Shown: positions 1-8,886 of the stretch, piece after piece | How positions within the stretch are numbered: position 1 is the stretch's first letter | Layout of the letters: the number at the start of each line of letters is the position of its first letter | Assembly: GCF_001455205.1 (NCBI RefSeq) | Contig: NZ_CP013341.1 | Span: forward strand, 2,666,001-2,730,000 | Direction: 5' to 3' | Source: Nitrosomonas ureae | GTDB lineage: Bacteria > Pseudomonadota > Gammaproteobacteria > Burkholderiales > Nitrosomonadaceae | Length of the DNA: 64,000 nt | Notes under the pieces: generated by a model | What the model saw: the letters and a program-made list of their open reading frames with translations, nothing else | Database searches by the model: none | Told to the model about the DNA's origin: nothing | Program-made: the position numbers and the translations under genes

Positions 1-1183
1 ACGACATATGACGCATGCCGATTGCGATAGGGACGGTTTTATCCGGTTGAGTTACATGGGATGCCGTCCAACGCTGCATTGGAATTAATCGATCCGGTAA
101 CTTGGGCGAGTCACTTGTGCGTTCGGCGATTCTGAAGGTTGCAATCGAAAGTGCTTCATGCTGCCCTGCCTGGTCCATCATACCCATTCTGCCTCTGCCT
201 CCCATTCCTCCCATGTGTGAGGTGGGGATTTGATACGGCAAACTGTGCAATGTTAAATCAGAACCCACTTTGCGGTCGCTGAAATCGACCCATAATTCAA
301 CCCGCTCAGCGGGGGCAAGCATGATATAAGGGAATGTTTCGGGTCTTGGCAGTAATCCGCCGTCGGTGCCGATTGCTGTCAGCGGTGTGCCGTCATTCCA
401 CCCCAACTTATAAATTCTGGCATTCGATGCATTTAAAATTCTCAGCCGATAAGCTCTGGTCTTGACCGGAATCACGTTGTCTTTCTGGCCGTTGAGCAGA
501 ATGGTATCGCCCCAAAACCCTTGCATGCGCTGATGCATGCCCAGCATATAACGCAACTGATTGCCCTGCGTAAAACTGCGATCCTGAATGATCAGCGGCA
601 AATCATATTCTCCGCTGGGCAATTCCAGTCTTCGTTCCGCTTCATCGGTTACGGTAATCAACCCGCCCAAGCCTTGGTAAACCTGCGTGGCGGTCAATTC
701 GTGGGTATGGGCATGGTACCAGTTGGTGCCTGCTGGATTGTCTACTTCGAATTCATAAATATACTGTTCACCTTGATCGATGGCGTACATCGGATGACCA
801 TCCATCACTTGCGGTACGTGCATGCCATGCCAATGGGTGATGCAAGGCTCCGGTAATTGGTTACGGAAATATATCCGGACTTTCTGACCGCGTTCGAAAT
901 TCAGGATCGGACCCAAATAACCTGGTAGCTCTTTTAGTGCGGTTTGCGGGCCGTTGAGCACTTTCCCGCGGTATGTTAAAACATGCGTATGTGCGCCGGG
1001 AAGAATCGGCATATCAGCCGCCTGCGCTGTGAGAGCAATTTCAACATCAGCCTTGAAAGCACTATTGGCGGTTTTTCCTGCTGAACGGATTTCAGCCAGA
1101 GAGAAACCGGGCATTGCGGCGGTTATTGTTCCCAACGCGGCATATTGCAGAAATTGCCGTCTTCGATAATTTACGCTGGTCAT
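1..1183 (-). CDS. Multicopper oxidase, Tat-exported (C-terminus off the window)
   Basis: This is the first ~394 residues of a periplasmic multicopper oxidase; the gene runs off the left edge. The start at 1183 follows an AGGAG. The N-terminus carries a twin-arginine signal (RRRQFLQYAALG), so it is probably exported folded. Visible copper-ligand motifs are THWHGMH (about residue 117) and WYHAHTHE (about residue 155), typical of the type 2/type 3 cluster of CueO/SufI-like laccases. A Met/Gly-rich stretch (MGGMGGRGRMGMM, about residue 328) resembles the Met-rich insert by which CueO binds Cu(I). The C-terminal type 1 copper site lies outside the window, so laccase cannot be separated from a bilirubin-oxidase-like or SufI-like role. 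Likely role, by family: Cu(I) or phenol oxidation in copper tolerance. Confidence 0.9.
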   Translation of the reverse strand, partial: MTSVNYRRRQFLQYAALGTITAAMPGFSLAEIRSAGKTANSAFKADVEIALTAQAADMPILPGAHTHVLTYRGKVLNGPQTALKELPGYLGPILNFERGQKVRIYFRNQLPEPCITHWHGMHVPQVMDGHPMYAIDQGEQYIYEFEVDNPAGTNWYHAHTHELTATQVYQGLGGLITVTDEAERRLELPSGEYDLPLIIQDRSFTQGNQLRYMLGMHQRMQGFWGDTILLNGQKDNVIPVKTRAYRLRILNASNARIYKLGWNDGTPLTAIGTDGGLLPRPETFPYIMLAPAERVELWVDFSDRKVGSDLTLHSLPYQIPTSHMGGMGGRGRMGMMDQAGQHEALSIATFRIAERTSDSPKLPDRLIPMQRWTASHVTQPDKTVPIAIGMRHMS

Positions 1184-1473
1184 GAGAATTCTCCTATTAA
1201 CCATTCAAGCATGCGCTTGATAAATTTAGCAGCCGATAATGAAATTAAACGTCAAATAACTTCTATGGCTGCTATTTTATAAACACAGGGAAATTCGATT
1301 ACCCAATGGATGGCGGTTGAATTATGTTAATAAAACCTCGCACGAAGCTTAAATAAAATCTCCCATCTATGATTCTATTCCCCCGCAACTATAATTTCCA
1401 GACATCCATCCAATTGTTTGCGCTTACCGATCATTCATTTTGTGAAACTTTGGATTGCGATAATCAGCATATC

Positions 1474-2397
1474 TTACTTCATGTTTTGCAGGCATGAATC
1501 CCAATAAGGCGCTCCCTCGAATCGCTGAATCAGAAAATCGACAAATGCACGAACACGCTGGGAAAGGTGGCGGGTTTGTGGGTATATGGCATAGGCAGAG
1601 AGCTGTGAGAATGTGTACTGAGTCAGTAGCGGGATCAATGCGCCGCGTTCGATTTCCTTATATACAATAAATGTCGGCATCAGTATGATGCCCGATCCCG
1701 CTACAGCGGCATCGCGAAGAAATTCGCCATTACTGGCTTTTAAATGAGGCGCTATTTTTGTTCTGATCGATTGACCGTCGGTATTGTATAAATTCCAGTT
1801 TTCAAAATTACTGATCAAGTTGTAAGCCAAACATCGATGATGGATAAGTTCTTCCGGCGACTGGGGCTCCCCCATGCGTGCCAGATAAGACGGGCTTGCG
1901 CACATAATGGCCTGAATAGGGGCGAGACGGCGCGCAATCAGACTGGAGTCCGGCAGGCTGGCAATACGAATTGCCAAATCAAAGCCTTCGGTCAATATAT
2001 CAACTTGGCGGTCATTAAAATCCAGGTCAAATGTGATTTCCGGATGAGCCTGCAAAAATTCGCTGATGGCGGGTCCCAGGTGCATCAGACCAAAACTCAG
2101 CGGCACAGCTACTTTCAAGTTGCCTTTTAGGGCGCCGTGAAATTGCGAAGTGGCATGTTCTGCTTCGAGGATATCAGCAAGAATGCGTACCGATTGCTGA
2201 TAAAAAGCGCGCCCGCTGTCGGTCAAATTCATCTGCCTTGTTGTGCGATGGAACAATTCCACGCCGAGGTGCGCTTCGAGCTCTTTTAAACGCCGGCTAA
2301 CCACTGATTTTGCCACATCCATGCGATCCGCAGCGCCGCTGATACTGCCGGTTTCAACGACACGCACAAATGCATTCATATTTTCAAATCGATCCAT
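1474..2397 (-). CDS. LysR-family transcriptional regulator
   Basis: A 307-residue LysR regulator of normal length. The N-terminal winged helix-turn-helix (about residues 1-60, including SGAADRMDVAKSVVSRRLKELE and FHRTTR) is followed by a LysR substrate-binding domain (about 90-295). It resembles the common AaeR/DsdC-like betaproteobacterial group with the NAFVRVVETGS opening. It is transcribed away from the pirin gene with about 125 bp between the starts, the usual arrangement for a LysR protein that controls its divergent neighbour and itself. The inducer cannot be told from the sequence. Confidence 0.93.
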   Translation of the reverse strand: MDRFENMNAFVRVVETGSISGAADRMDVAKSVVSRRLKELEAHLGVELFHRTTRQMNLTDSGRAFYQQSVRILADILEAEHATSQFHGALKGNLKVAVPLSFGLMHLGPAISEFLQAHPEITFDLDFNDRQVDILTEGFDLAIRIASLPDSSLIARRLAPIQAIMCASPSYLARMGEPQSPEELIHHRCLAYNLISNFENWNLYNTDGQSIRTKIAPHLKASNGEFLRDAAVAGSGIILMPTFIVYKEIERGALIPLLTQYTFSQLSAYAIYPQTRHLSQRVRAFVDFLIQRFEGAPYWDSCLQNMK

Positions 2398-2423
2398 TTC
2401 AGTTTTATTGTTGCTAATATGAG

Positions 2424-2434
2424 AACAGTCTGTT
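2424..2434. promoter_or_regulatory. Candidate LysR operator in the divergent promoter region
   Basis: The 11-bp palindrome AACAGTCTGTT lies midway between the divergent LysR and pirin genes. A further ACTGTTT follows 10 bp on. Short palindromes with a T-N11-A outline in this position are typical LysR sites, but assignment here rests on position alone. Confidence 0.3.
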
Positions 2435-2522
2435 TATATAATTACTGTTTATTCTTACTATAGCAACCATGATAATTCTTCCTGAACTACAACAGAATAA
2501 TTTTTACCGCAAAGGAGAAATA

Positions 2523-3389
2523 ATGGATGCAATAATGAATTCTTCACCCATCATTCCTGCAGTGGCAGTTCCGGAAGGGGCCGGAGTTACCGTGTACCGG
2601 ACGATCGGTTCACCGGCACTGCGCGATCACGATCCATTCCTGCTACTGGATCATATCAGCAGCAATAATCCGGATGATTACAGTGCCGGGTTTCCGTTAC
2701 ATCCTCATCGGGGATTCGTTACTTTCACGTATATCATTGATGGCCATATGGCGCATCAGGACGATATGGGCAATAGCGGTGATCTGGGACCCGGTTCTGC
2801 ACAATGGATGAAGGCTGCCAGCGGCGTTATCCATTCTGAAATGCCGCAGCAGGAAAATGGCCTGTTGCGCGGATTTCAGTTGTGGATCAATCTGCCCGCA
2901 GCCAACAAGATGGATCATCCCGAATATCAGGAATATTCTGCAGAAGCCTTTCCAATCGTGGAGACTCCGGACTATACGTTGAAGGTTTTGATTGGCCGCT
3001 TCGCTGATACGCATGCGCCGATCAGGGATAACAGTACGGATGTGACTTATTTCGATGTGCATGTACAGCCCGGAAAGCATTTTCAACATCGTTTGCCGGC
3101 CGGAAATAATAGTTTGCTTTATGTATTTGAAGGGAGCGGGCAATTCAATGCGCAAATCGTGCTGCCGCACTCCCTTGTTATCTTGGATACTGATGATCAT
3201 TCGTTTGATTTTATTGCAGGAAAGAAAGGAACACGATTTATCGTTATCAGTGGCAAGCCGATTCATGAACCGATTGCACGTTATGGTCCGTTTGTGATGA
3301 ACACCCGGGAGGAAATTGATCAGGCCATGCGGGATTTTCAAACCAATACTTTCGTGCGCGATCGTGCTTGGATCAAACGCAATCGATGA
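2523..3389 (+). CDS. Pirin family protein
   Basis: A 288-residue bicupin of the pirin family. The start at 2523 is chosen because AAAGGAG lies 5 bp upstream; a longer frame opening at 2469 has no such signal. The N-terminal cupin has the metal-site motif HPHRGF.TFTYI and the downstream H.D and E residues (HSEMP) seen in quercetinase-type pirins. A second cupin covers about residues 170-260. Pirins are cytoplasmic Fe-binding proteins, some with quercetin dioxygenase activity and some regulatory. It sits 30 bp before doxX, so the two probably form an operon, and next to the divergent LysR gene. A redox or electrophile-stress role is inferred. Confidence 0.9.
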   Translation: MDAIMNSSPIIPAVAVPEGAGVTVYRTIGSPALRDHDPFLLLDHISSNNPDDYSAGFPLHPHRGFVTFTYIIDGHMAHQDDMGNSGDLGPGSAQWMKAASGVIHSEMPQQENGLLRGFQLWINLPAANKMDHPEYQEYSAEAFPIVETPDYTLKVLIGRFADTHAPIRDNSTDVTYFDVHVQPGKHFQHRLPAGNNSLLYVFEGSGQFNAQIVLPHSLVILDTDDHSFDFIAGKKGTRFIVISGKPIHEPIARYGPFVMNTREEIDQAMRDFQTNTFVRDRAWIKRNR

Positions 3390-3419
3390 AATTCTCAATC
3401 AATTCTTAAGGAGATACAA

Positions 3420-3800
3420 ATGAATAAAATCAGTCAATTGGTCGCACGGATATTCCTGGGGCAGATCTTTTTAATTTCCGGACTTCTCAAGATCAGCGGA
3501 TACGAAGGCACACAAGGGTATATGGAAGCGATGGGCGTGCCGGGTATGTTATTGCCGCTGGTGATAGCGCTTGAAGTGGCAGGTGGTTTGGCCATTGTGA
3601 CGGGATGGCAAACCAAGCTGGTATCGATGGCATTGGCAGCCTTTACTCTGGTAGCTGCGGTAATTTTTCACAGCAATTTTTCCGATCAAATTCAGATGAT
3701 CATGTTTATGAAGAATATTGCGATCACTGGCGGATTCATGTTATTGATAGTTTATGGTGCAGGTGTCTATAGCATTGATGGTTATCGTATTAAATCTTAG
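3420..3800 (+). CDS. DoxX family membrane protein
   Basis: A 126-residue inner-membrane protein with four hydrophobic segments. The N-terminus RIFLGQIFLISGLLKISGY is the hallmark opening of the DoxX/DoxD-like family. A clear AAGGAG precedes the ATG. It is co-directional with the pirin gene (30 bp gap); pirin-DoxX pairs under LysR control are common in proteobacteria. Some DoxX proteins act with redox partners in thiol or sulfur oxidation, but the substrate here is unknown. Confidence 0.88.
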   Translation: MNKISQLVARIFLGQIFLISGLLKISGYEGTQGYMEAMGVPGMLLPLVIALEVAGGLAIVTGWQTKLVSMALAAFTLVAAVIFHSNFSDQIQMIMFMKNIAITGGFMLLIVYGAGVYSIDGYRIKS

Positions 3801-3842
3801 ATGACGAATTTAAAAAACGCCTGGACGAGCAATGATGGTTTT

Positions 3843-3869
3843 ACTGCATTGATGGTCAATCAATGCAGT
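3843..3869. terminator. Perfect 11-bp inverted repeat between convergent genes
   Basis: ACTGCATTGAT and ATCAATGCAGT flank a 5-nt loop between the ends of doxX (+) and the BON gene (-). The position suits a shared terminator. No strong T-run follows on either strand, so Rho-independent activity is uncertain. Confidence 0.5.
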
Positions 3870-3874
3870 ATTAC

Positions 3875-4186
3875 TTACTTAACGGTCATAGTGTTCTCGA
3901 CGGCAGTAACACCGCTAACACTGCGTGCAATCTCGACCGCGCGATCGATGTTAGCTTGGCTGCTGACGGCACCGCTGAGTTGGACCACACCTTTTATAGT
4001 CTCCACACTGATCTCAAAGGTCTTTAATGATGGATCATTGAAAATTTCCGCTTTGACTTTTGTAGTGATAACAGCGTCATCAATATATTCTCCTGCTTCA
4101 CTGGCGTGAACGGACTGAGTGCTCAAGAAAGAAAGCAATAAAATGGATAAAATAAAAGTCAAGAATCGGCTGTTGAATTGTGTCAT
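3875..4186 (-). CDS. Secreted BON-domain protein
   Basis: A 103-residue protein with a Sec signal peptide (hydrophobic FLTFILSILLLSFLSTQSVHA, cleavage near residue 28) and one BON domain (about 35-103). The domain shows the usual D..ITTKVKAEI, G.V.LSG.V and V..V.N.. pattern. It is preceded by GGAGAATTTTATC before ATG. BON proteins are small periplasmic or outer-membrane-associated factors linked to osmotic or envelope stress (OsmY type). It is one of three in the window, with the genes at 8887 and 22042. Confidence 0.85.
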   Translation of the reverse strand: MTQFNSRFLTFILSILLLSFLSTQSVHASEAGEYIDDAVITTKVKAEIFNDPSLKTFEISVETIKGVVQLSGAVSSQANIDRAVEIARSVSGVTAVENTMTVK

Positions 4187-4583
4187 GATAAAATTCTCCT
4201 GAATAAGTTAGCTCAGATAAATATCCTAAGTCGTTTTATATTTCAATTGCTTATGGATATTCAAGTGGACGATTTTGTATTCCTTGCGTAAGGTAAGGTT
4301 TACTTCACAATCGCAGCTGAATTATTACAAGAATTAATTGCCGTGAATGTGCGCTAACACACTTATTGTCCCCGCATAGCTACTCTCCGAATTTAATAAC
4401 CATTTTTCTGTTTTCAAAATCTTCCCTGCATTAATTTTTTAACTTGCAATTCCCCGTGGTTTTGCCATGGGGATACATGCGGGGTGCGCCGAGCAAATTT
4501 TTTTGTACGGTGACGTACAGACGGAAATGCTGATTAAGCTGCACTATTACATTTCCTATTAACAACACGAAAGGACTAATATC
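4187..4583. other. Intergenic region with conserved motif
   Basis: A 397-bp stretch between divergent genes with no convincing ORF. It contains an imperfect hairpin (CCCCGTGG-TTTTG-CCATGGGG, near 4452) and the motif copy described separately at 4441-4505. A short GTACG-GTGA-CGTAC hairpin follows at about 4506. The promoters of both flanking genes must lie here, but no clear -35/-10 pair was assigned. Confidence 0.5.
4441..4505. repeat. Copy 1 of a ~60-bp intergenic motif
   Basis: This segment aligns with 18362-18425. Shared blocks in order are AACTTGCAATT, GGT, TTGCC, TGG, TGC, GGTGCGC and GAGCAA. Both copies lie in long non-coding gaps between divergent genes. A structured RNA or regulator site is possible; the class is unknown. 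Confidence 0.4.
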
Positions 4584-4919
4584 ATGATTAGAGAGAGAAA
4601 AACAGCTTTGATATTTATTATGAGCGCAATTTTTATATTAGTAAGCACAAGTGTATCGTCACAATCGCCTCAGCCACAAAACAATTTAAATAGGGATTCA
4701 ATGGGAAGCTCGCAATCTGATTCGCTCTCACGTGATCTTTCACGTGATGGTTCTCAGGTCAATCCTAATAACCCTGCTATTGTTAATCCCAATGATCCTA
4801 CAGGAGTAAACTCGAATATGCCTGGGTCACCGGCAGCGCCCTCAAGCAATCCGTCGGGAATGAATTCAAATGTCCCATCCGGCACCAGCCCAAGCAACCC
4901 TGCCGGATCAAATTATTAG
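4584..4919 (+). CDS. Small secreted low-complexity protein
   Basis: A 111-residue protein with a signal peptide (ALIFIMSAIFILVSTSVSS) and a mature part made almost wholly of Ser, Asn, Pro, Gly and Asp. Imperfect repeats of the type NPNDPTGVNSN and NPSGMNSNVPSG are visible. AAAGGA lies upstream of the ATG and a strong terminator follows, so the gene looks real although no family is recognised. It is likely intrinsically disordered in the periplasm or outside the cell. Confidence 0.7.
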   Translation: MIRERKTALIFIMSAIFILVSTSVSSQSPQPQNNLNRDSMGSSQSDSLSRDLSRDGSQVNPNNPAIVNPNDPTGVNSNMPGSPAAPSSNPSGMNSNVPSGTSPSNPAGSNY

Positions 4920-4986
4920 ACCAGCTGTAAGTGCGTTAATTGTATCAGTGGTTGGCGGAAGAAATTAATTTCTGCGGATGTAATTT

Positions 4987-5010
4987 CCCGCCCCAAAGGG
5001 CGGGTTCTTC
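4987..5010 (+). terminator. Rho-independent terminator
   Basis: CCCGCCC-CAAA-GGGCGGG followed by TTCTT, about 65 bp past the stop of the small secreted protein. The 7-bp all-GC stem makes it convincing. Confidence 0.8.
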
Positions 5011-5200
5011 ATGAGAGCAGGTGTTTTTTAGTGATCCGAGAAAAGAAATTTTTATGAACCATGGATAACTGGCACACAATTTTTTGAAGATAGCTCGACA
5101 CTTCACAGAATAAGCTAAACCCGTGGTTAATTATTTAAAATAAAAGGGATTTTTGTAATGAATGCATTTGGGAGCCCATGCGCATGATTGAGGATCTGAG

Positions 5201-6496
5201 ATGAAGCCACACTTTGCGGATTTGTTGGAGAATTCTGCTCCCTATTCGATATTCGAGCTGTTTAAACAGACGCGGCAATATTCAGAAACGCTCATCAAAA
5301 ATTTAAGCGCGGAAGACTGCCAATTGCAATCCATGCCGGATGCCAGTCCTGTGAAATGGCATCTGGCTCATACCAGCTGGTTTTTCGAGATATTTTTACT
5401 GATACCGCATTTACCGGACTACAAGATTTTTAATGCACATTTCCAGGTTTTATTCAACTCTTACTATAACGGTATAGGAAAGCAATTCGCTCGATCTTTG
5501 CGCGGCTTACTCGCGAAACCCTGCTTGCAGGAGATATTAAGTTATCGACATCATGTTGATAATCATATTGAAGACTTGCATTCTCATTTTGCTGAAATAC
5601 CCCTTCATATAAGTGAAATTTTGATGTTAGGTATTCATCACGAAAAGCAGCATCAGGAATTACTATTAATGGATATTAAGCATGCATTCTCGCTAAATCC
5701 AATGGGTCCAATTTATTCATCAACACTGAAAAATGCACCTCGCAATAATACTGCCTCACCTTTGGAATGGATTGATTTCGAAACAGGCATTTTTGAGATG
5801 GGCGCCAAAGATACAGGATTTTCTTTTGATAATGAAAGGCCACGGCATGACCAATTGATACAAAGCTTCAGATTAGCCTCCCGCTTGGTTACCAATAAGG
5901 AGTATTTGGCTTTTATAGATGACCAAGGCTACGAAAACCCCCAATATTGGCTTTCCGACGGATGGTCAAATATTAAGCAGAATGATCGCAATGCGCCGCT
6001 TTATTGGATAAAAAAAGATGATAGCTGGTACGAATTTACACTGGCGGGTCCAGAACCGCTTGATTTGAATAAGCCGGTCTGTCACGTTAATTATTATGAG
6101 GCCAATGCTTTTGCTGCATGGGCACGCAAACGCTTACCTACTGAAGTGGAATGGGAATATGCAAGTCAATCAGAAAATATTTTCGGGAATTCCGGCGCAC
6201 CTGAGCATTTACATCCCCAGGCAGCTCAAGGCGATGGGCTTTTGCAAATGACAACAGAAGTTTGGCAATGGACGGGTAGTGCTTACATGCCCTATCTGGG
6301 TTTTAAACCGTTTACGGATGTGGCAGGCGAGTATAACGGTAAGTTTATGGTAAACCAGATAGTGTTGCGTGGTGGTTCATGTTTGACGCCATCGCAGCAT
6401 TTAAGAAGTAGTTATCGGAATTTTTATTATCCCCACCAATCCTGGATGATGAGTGGAATTCGTCTTGTAGAGGATGATTATGCGTGTCGTAACTGA
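5201..6496 (+). CDS. egtB: Ergothioneine synthase EgtB-like, copy 1
   Basis: A 431-residue non-haem iron sulfoxide synthase. By family it joins hercynine (trimethylhistidine) to a cysteine or gamma-glutamylcysteine thiol with O2. The N-terminal DinB-like domain supplies iron ligands: VKWHLAH (about residue 52) and the HX3HXE motif in GIHHEKQHQE (H147, H151, E153). The C-terminal FGE-sulfatase-like domain (about 185-430) ends in LRGGSCLTP and SGIRLV. A GAGG lies 8 bp before the ATG. It overlaps egtD by 17 bp, so the two are translationally coupled and form the ergothioneine operon. No egtA, egtC or egtE is seen nearby, so cysteine may be the direct sulfur donor; this is inference. Confidence 0.93.
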   Translation: MKPHFADLLENSAPYSIFELFKQTRQYSETLIKNLSAEDCQLQSMPDASPVKWHLAHTSWFFEIFLLIPHLPDYKIFNAHFQVLFNSYYNGIGKQFARSLRGLLAKPCLQEILSYRHHVDNHIEDLHSHFAEIPLHISEILMLGIHHEKQHQELLLMDIKHAFSLNPMGPIYSSTLKNAPRNNTASPLEWIDFETGIFEMGAKDTGFSFDNERPRHDQLIQSFRLASRLVTNKEYLAFIDDQGYENPQYWLSDGWSNIKQNDRNAPLYWIKKDDSWYEFTLAGPEPLDLNKPVCHVNYYEANAFAAWARKRLPTEVEWEYASQSENIFGNSGAPEHLHPQAAQGDGLLQMTTEVWQWTGSAYMPYLGFKPFTDVAGEYNGKFMVNQIVLRGGSCLTPSQHLRSSYRNFYYPHQSWMMSGIRLVEDDYACRN

Positions 6497-7454
6497 AGAG
6501 ACTCTGACCCTTATCGCGGATCTCGATTTCTTGGCCGATGTCTATCAAGGATTGGATAGTGCGCCCAAGACTTTACCCTGTAAATATTTTTATGACGAGC
6601 AAGGTTCTTGGTTATTTGAAAAAATAACTCAATTAAAAGAGTATTATCTAACTCACGTTGAGTTGGATATCTTGGATCATCATATCGAAGAAATTGCATC
6701 GCAGCTCGGACCTAATGCAATTATCATTGAGCCCGGTTGCGGAGCCGGACATAAAGTACAAAAAATACTCCATGCCATTGAGCAGCCCAAGGCTTTTATT
6801 CCATTTGAAATATCCGGGGAGATGCTGAACCATTCAGTGAACAGATTAAGTGGTCTATTTCCGCATCTGGACATTCAGCCTTTAGAAGGCGATTTCACTA
6901 ATGAAGAGGTTGTGAAGCAAATAGTCAGTGAAACAAACCTGGAGAATTCATCAAATGTGGTGTTTTTCCCAGGATCGACCATAGGTAATTTTTCTCGGCC
7001 TGAGGCAGCTGATATTTTAAGAAATTTTAAAAGATTGAGCGGGAGCAACGGAAAAATATTGCTGGGGATTGATCTGATCAAGGATCGAGATGTGCTTATT
7101 CGGGCATATGATGACGCGGACGGTGTTACTGCCGAATTCAATAAAAATATACTGACCAGAATCAACACCGAGCTTGACGGAAATTTCGATGTTCAGAATG
7201 GTTTCAAACACAAAGCTATTTTCAATGAAGATAACAGCTGCATAGAAATGCATCTGGTTTCTTGTAAACCTCAAAGTGTTACGATAGCAGGCAGAAGCTT
7301 TGATTTCGAATCAATGGAGACCATTCATACCGAAAGTTCCTATAAGTATTCAATCGAGTCAATAAGTTCCATCACCGATGAAGCAGGATTAGCATTGGAA
7401 AAATACTGGTGCGATAACAAAAACAGGTTCGCGCTATGCCTCTTATCGGTTTAA
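6480..7454 (+). CDS. egtD: L-histidine N-alpha-methyltransferase EgtD
   Basis: A 324-residue SAM-dependent methyltransferase that trimethylates histidine to hercynine, the first ergothioneine step. Motifs include KYFYDEQGSWLFEKITQL near the N-terminus, the SAM-binding EPGCGAGHK and the FFPGSTIGNF signature of the EgtD family. The ATG at 6480 has AGAGG 6 bp upstream; an ATG at 6474 would abut that site. The reading frame begins inside the end of egtB copy 1, so the genes are coupled. A second egtB homologue lies just downstream in the opposite orientation. Confidence 0.94.
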   Translation: MRVVTEETLTLIADLDFLADVYQGLDSAPKTLPCKYFYDEQGSWLFEKITQLKEYYLTHVELDILDHHIEEIASQLGPNAIIIEPGCGAGHKVQKILHAIEQPKAFIPFEISGEMLNHSVNRLSGLFPHLDIQPLEGDFTNEEVVKQIVSETNLENSSNVVFFPGSTIGNFSRPEAADILRNFKRLSGSNGKILLGIDLIKDRDVLIRAYDDADGVTAEFNKNILTRINTELDGNFDVQNGFKHKAIFNEDNSCIEMHLVSCKPQSVTIAGRSFDFESMETIHTESSYKYSIESISSITDEAGLALEKYWCDNKNRFALCLLSV

Positions 7455-7471
7455 TCACTCGATTAAACCGA
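7446..7471. terminator. Inverted repeat over the egtD stop codon
   Basis: TCGGTTTAATC and GATTAAACCGA form an 11-bp stem with loop ACTC between convergent egtD and the second egtB. An A-run follows on the plus strand rather than T. It may act as a stabilising 3' end or a shared Rho-type end. Confidence 0.45.
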
Positions 7472-7490
7472 GAAAAAATTACTTTATTGG

Positions 7491-8783
7491 TCATGTTTCA
7501 TTACGCGCTAAACGGATGCCGGAAAATTGCCAACGTGTTTCTGCAGGAAAGAAATTCCGCATACTGGGGCGAATGCGTTTTCTTGGCGTGATACAGGAAC
7601 CACCTCGCAAGACGTATTGGTTTACCATAGACTCGCTATTATATTCGCCTACAGCCACATCCCAAATGTCGGATTTAGGCTTGTTACTGTTGGATTTTTT
7701 TGGATTGTAGCCGGGGTAGGGCGAGTAGCTTGATTGTGTCCATTCCCATGCGGAACCGTAAAGCGCATTAATTTTGACGCTTTCGCCGATAGCCGTATGG
7801 CGGGGATGGAAATAATTGTTATCCGCAAAATCTCCTGCAATTTTTTGCAGGGATGCAGTATTTTCCCATTCCGCTTCGGTAGGCAGGCGTGCACCACGCC
7901 ATTGCGCAAAAGCACTGGCCTCATAATACGATATATGAATGACTGGAAGATTCAAGTTAAGTGGAACAAGCCCATGAAGTGTAAATTCTTTCCATGCTCC
8001 AGCTTCATGGCGCCAATAAAGAGGATGGTGGCAATGGGTTGATTTGATCCAATTCCAACCTTCGGAAAACCAAAAGCACGGATTATCATAACCATTATCT
8101 TCAATAAATTGCAGGTATTCTCCATTAGTGACCAAACGTGATGCCAGTTGATAGGGGTAAAGATACTGCTTGTGGCGTGGCGATTCATTGTCATAACTAA
8201 AACCTTCTCCTTCATAGCCGATCTCTATTATGCCGGCGTCAAAACTATGCCACTTCAGTGGAGCGGATATGCTTGAATCTGTTGCTCGCAGGTCGATTTT
8301 CGGCTGGTAAATTGGATTCAATGGGTTTTGCGATAGCAGGTGCTTGAGGTCTGTCAGCATGAGTTCTTGATGTTGAAGTTCATGATGAATCCCCAGCGTA
8401 ATTATCATTTGCAGCATTTCATCTGCGGTGACTTGGTGCGATAGATTGGTCATGCGTTCATCAATGTTGTGACAATATTCGCGCGTTGCTTTTAAAGATG
8501 GCCTAGTGAAGAGACCACGCTTAGGATCCGGATGCGGCACATTGGATGAATTGTAGGAACTGAACATGGTGAGAAATTCTTGCTGGAAGGGTTGAAACGC
8601 TGTCTCATAATGCTGGAGAACAAAAGCTTCAAAGAACCATGCGGCATGACCCAAGTGCCATTTGACCGGACTCGCTTCCGGTAGGGATTGGACGCAGCAA
8701 TCTTCTTCAAGTAGGGGCTCAATCAGTTCCATAGTACGACTTCGTGTCGCATTGTATTCATCGAGTAAGATTTTGATATCCAT
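7491..8783 (-). CDS. EgtB-like sulfoxide synthase, copy 2
   Basis: A 430-residue paralogue of the upstream egtB, convergent with egtD. All iron-site motifs are present: VKWHLGH (about residue 41) and HX3HXE in GIHHELQHQE (H134, H138, E140). The C-terminal FGE-like domain ends in LRGGSCITP and SGIRLA. It differs clearly from copy 1 in the linker, in the region around the GSAWEWT motif and in a charged KKSNSNKPKSD insert near residue 365, so it is not a recent duplicate. It may use a different thiol donor or make a related product such as a 5-histidyl or seleno compound, but no senB, senC or ovothiol lyase gene lies beside it. The two EgtB copies could also be redundant. Confidence 0.88.
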   Translation of the reverse strand: MDIKILLDEYNATRSRTMELIEPLLEEDCCVQSLPEASPVKWHLGHAAWFFEAFVLQHYETAFQPFQQEFLTMFSSYNSSNVPHPDPKRGLFTRPSLKATREYCHNIDERMTNLSHQVTADEMLQMIITLGIHHELQHQELMLTDLKHLLSQNPLNPIYQPKIDLRATDSSISAPLKWHSFDAGIIEIGYEGEGFSYDNESPRHKQYLYPYQLASRLVTNGEYLQFIEDNGYDNPCFWFSEGWNWIKSTHCHHPLYWRHEAGAWKEFTLHGLVPLNLNLPVIHISYYEASAFAQWRGARLPTEAEWENTASLQKIAGDFADNNYFHPRHTAIGESVKINALYGSAWEWTQSSYSPYPGYNPKKSNSNKPKSDIWDVAVGEYNSESMVNQYVLRGGSCITPRKRIRPSMRNFFPAETRWQFSGIRLARNET

Positions 8784-8886
8784 CTTTTAATTCCAGGAAA
8801 ACGGGGACTTGCTATTCACCCATTAAGTTAAAAATAGTAATTCTACAAATCAAATGAGCTTTTAGATTCTCATATATTAATTGTTT

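Noticed and set aside
7491..8783. Second EgtB as a selenoneine synthase SenA
   Set aside because: No senB or senC neighbours; kept only as an open possibility.
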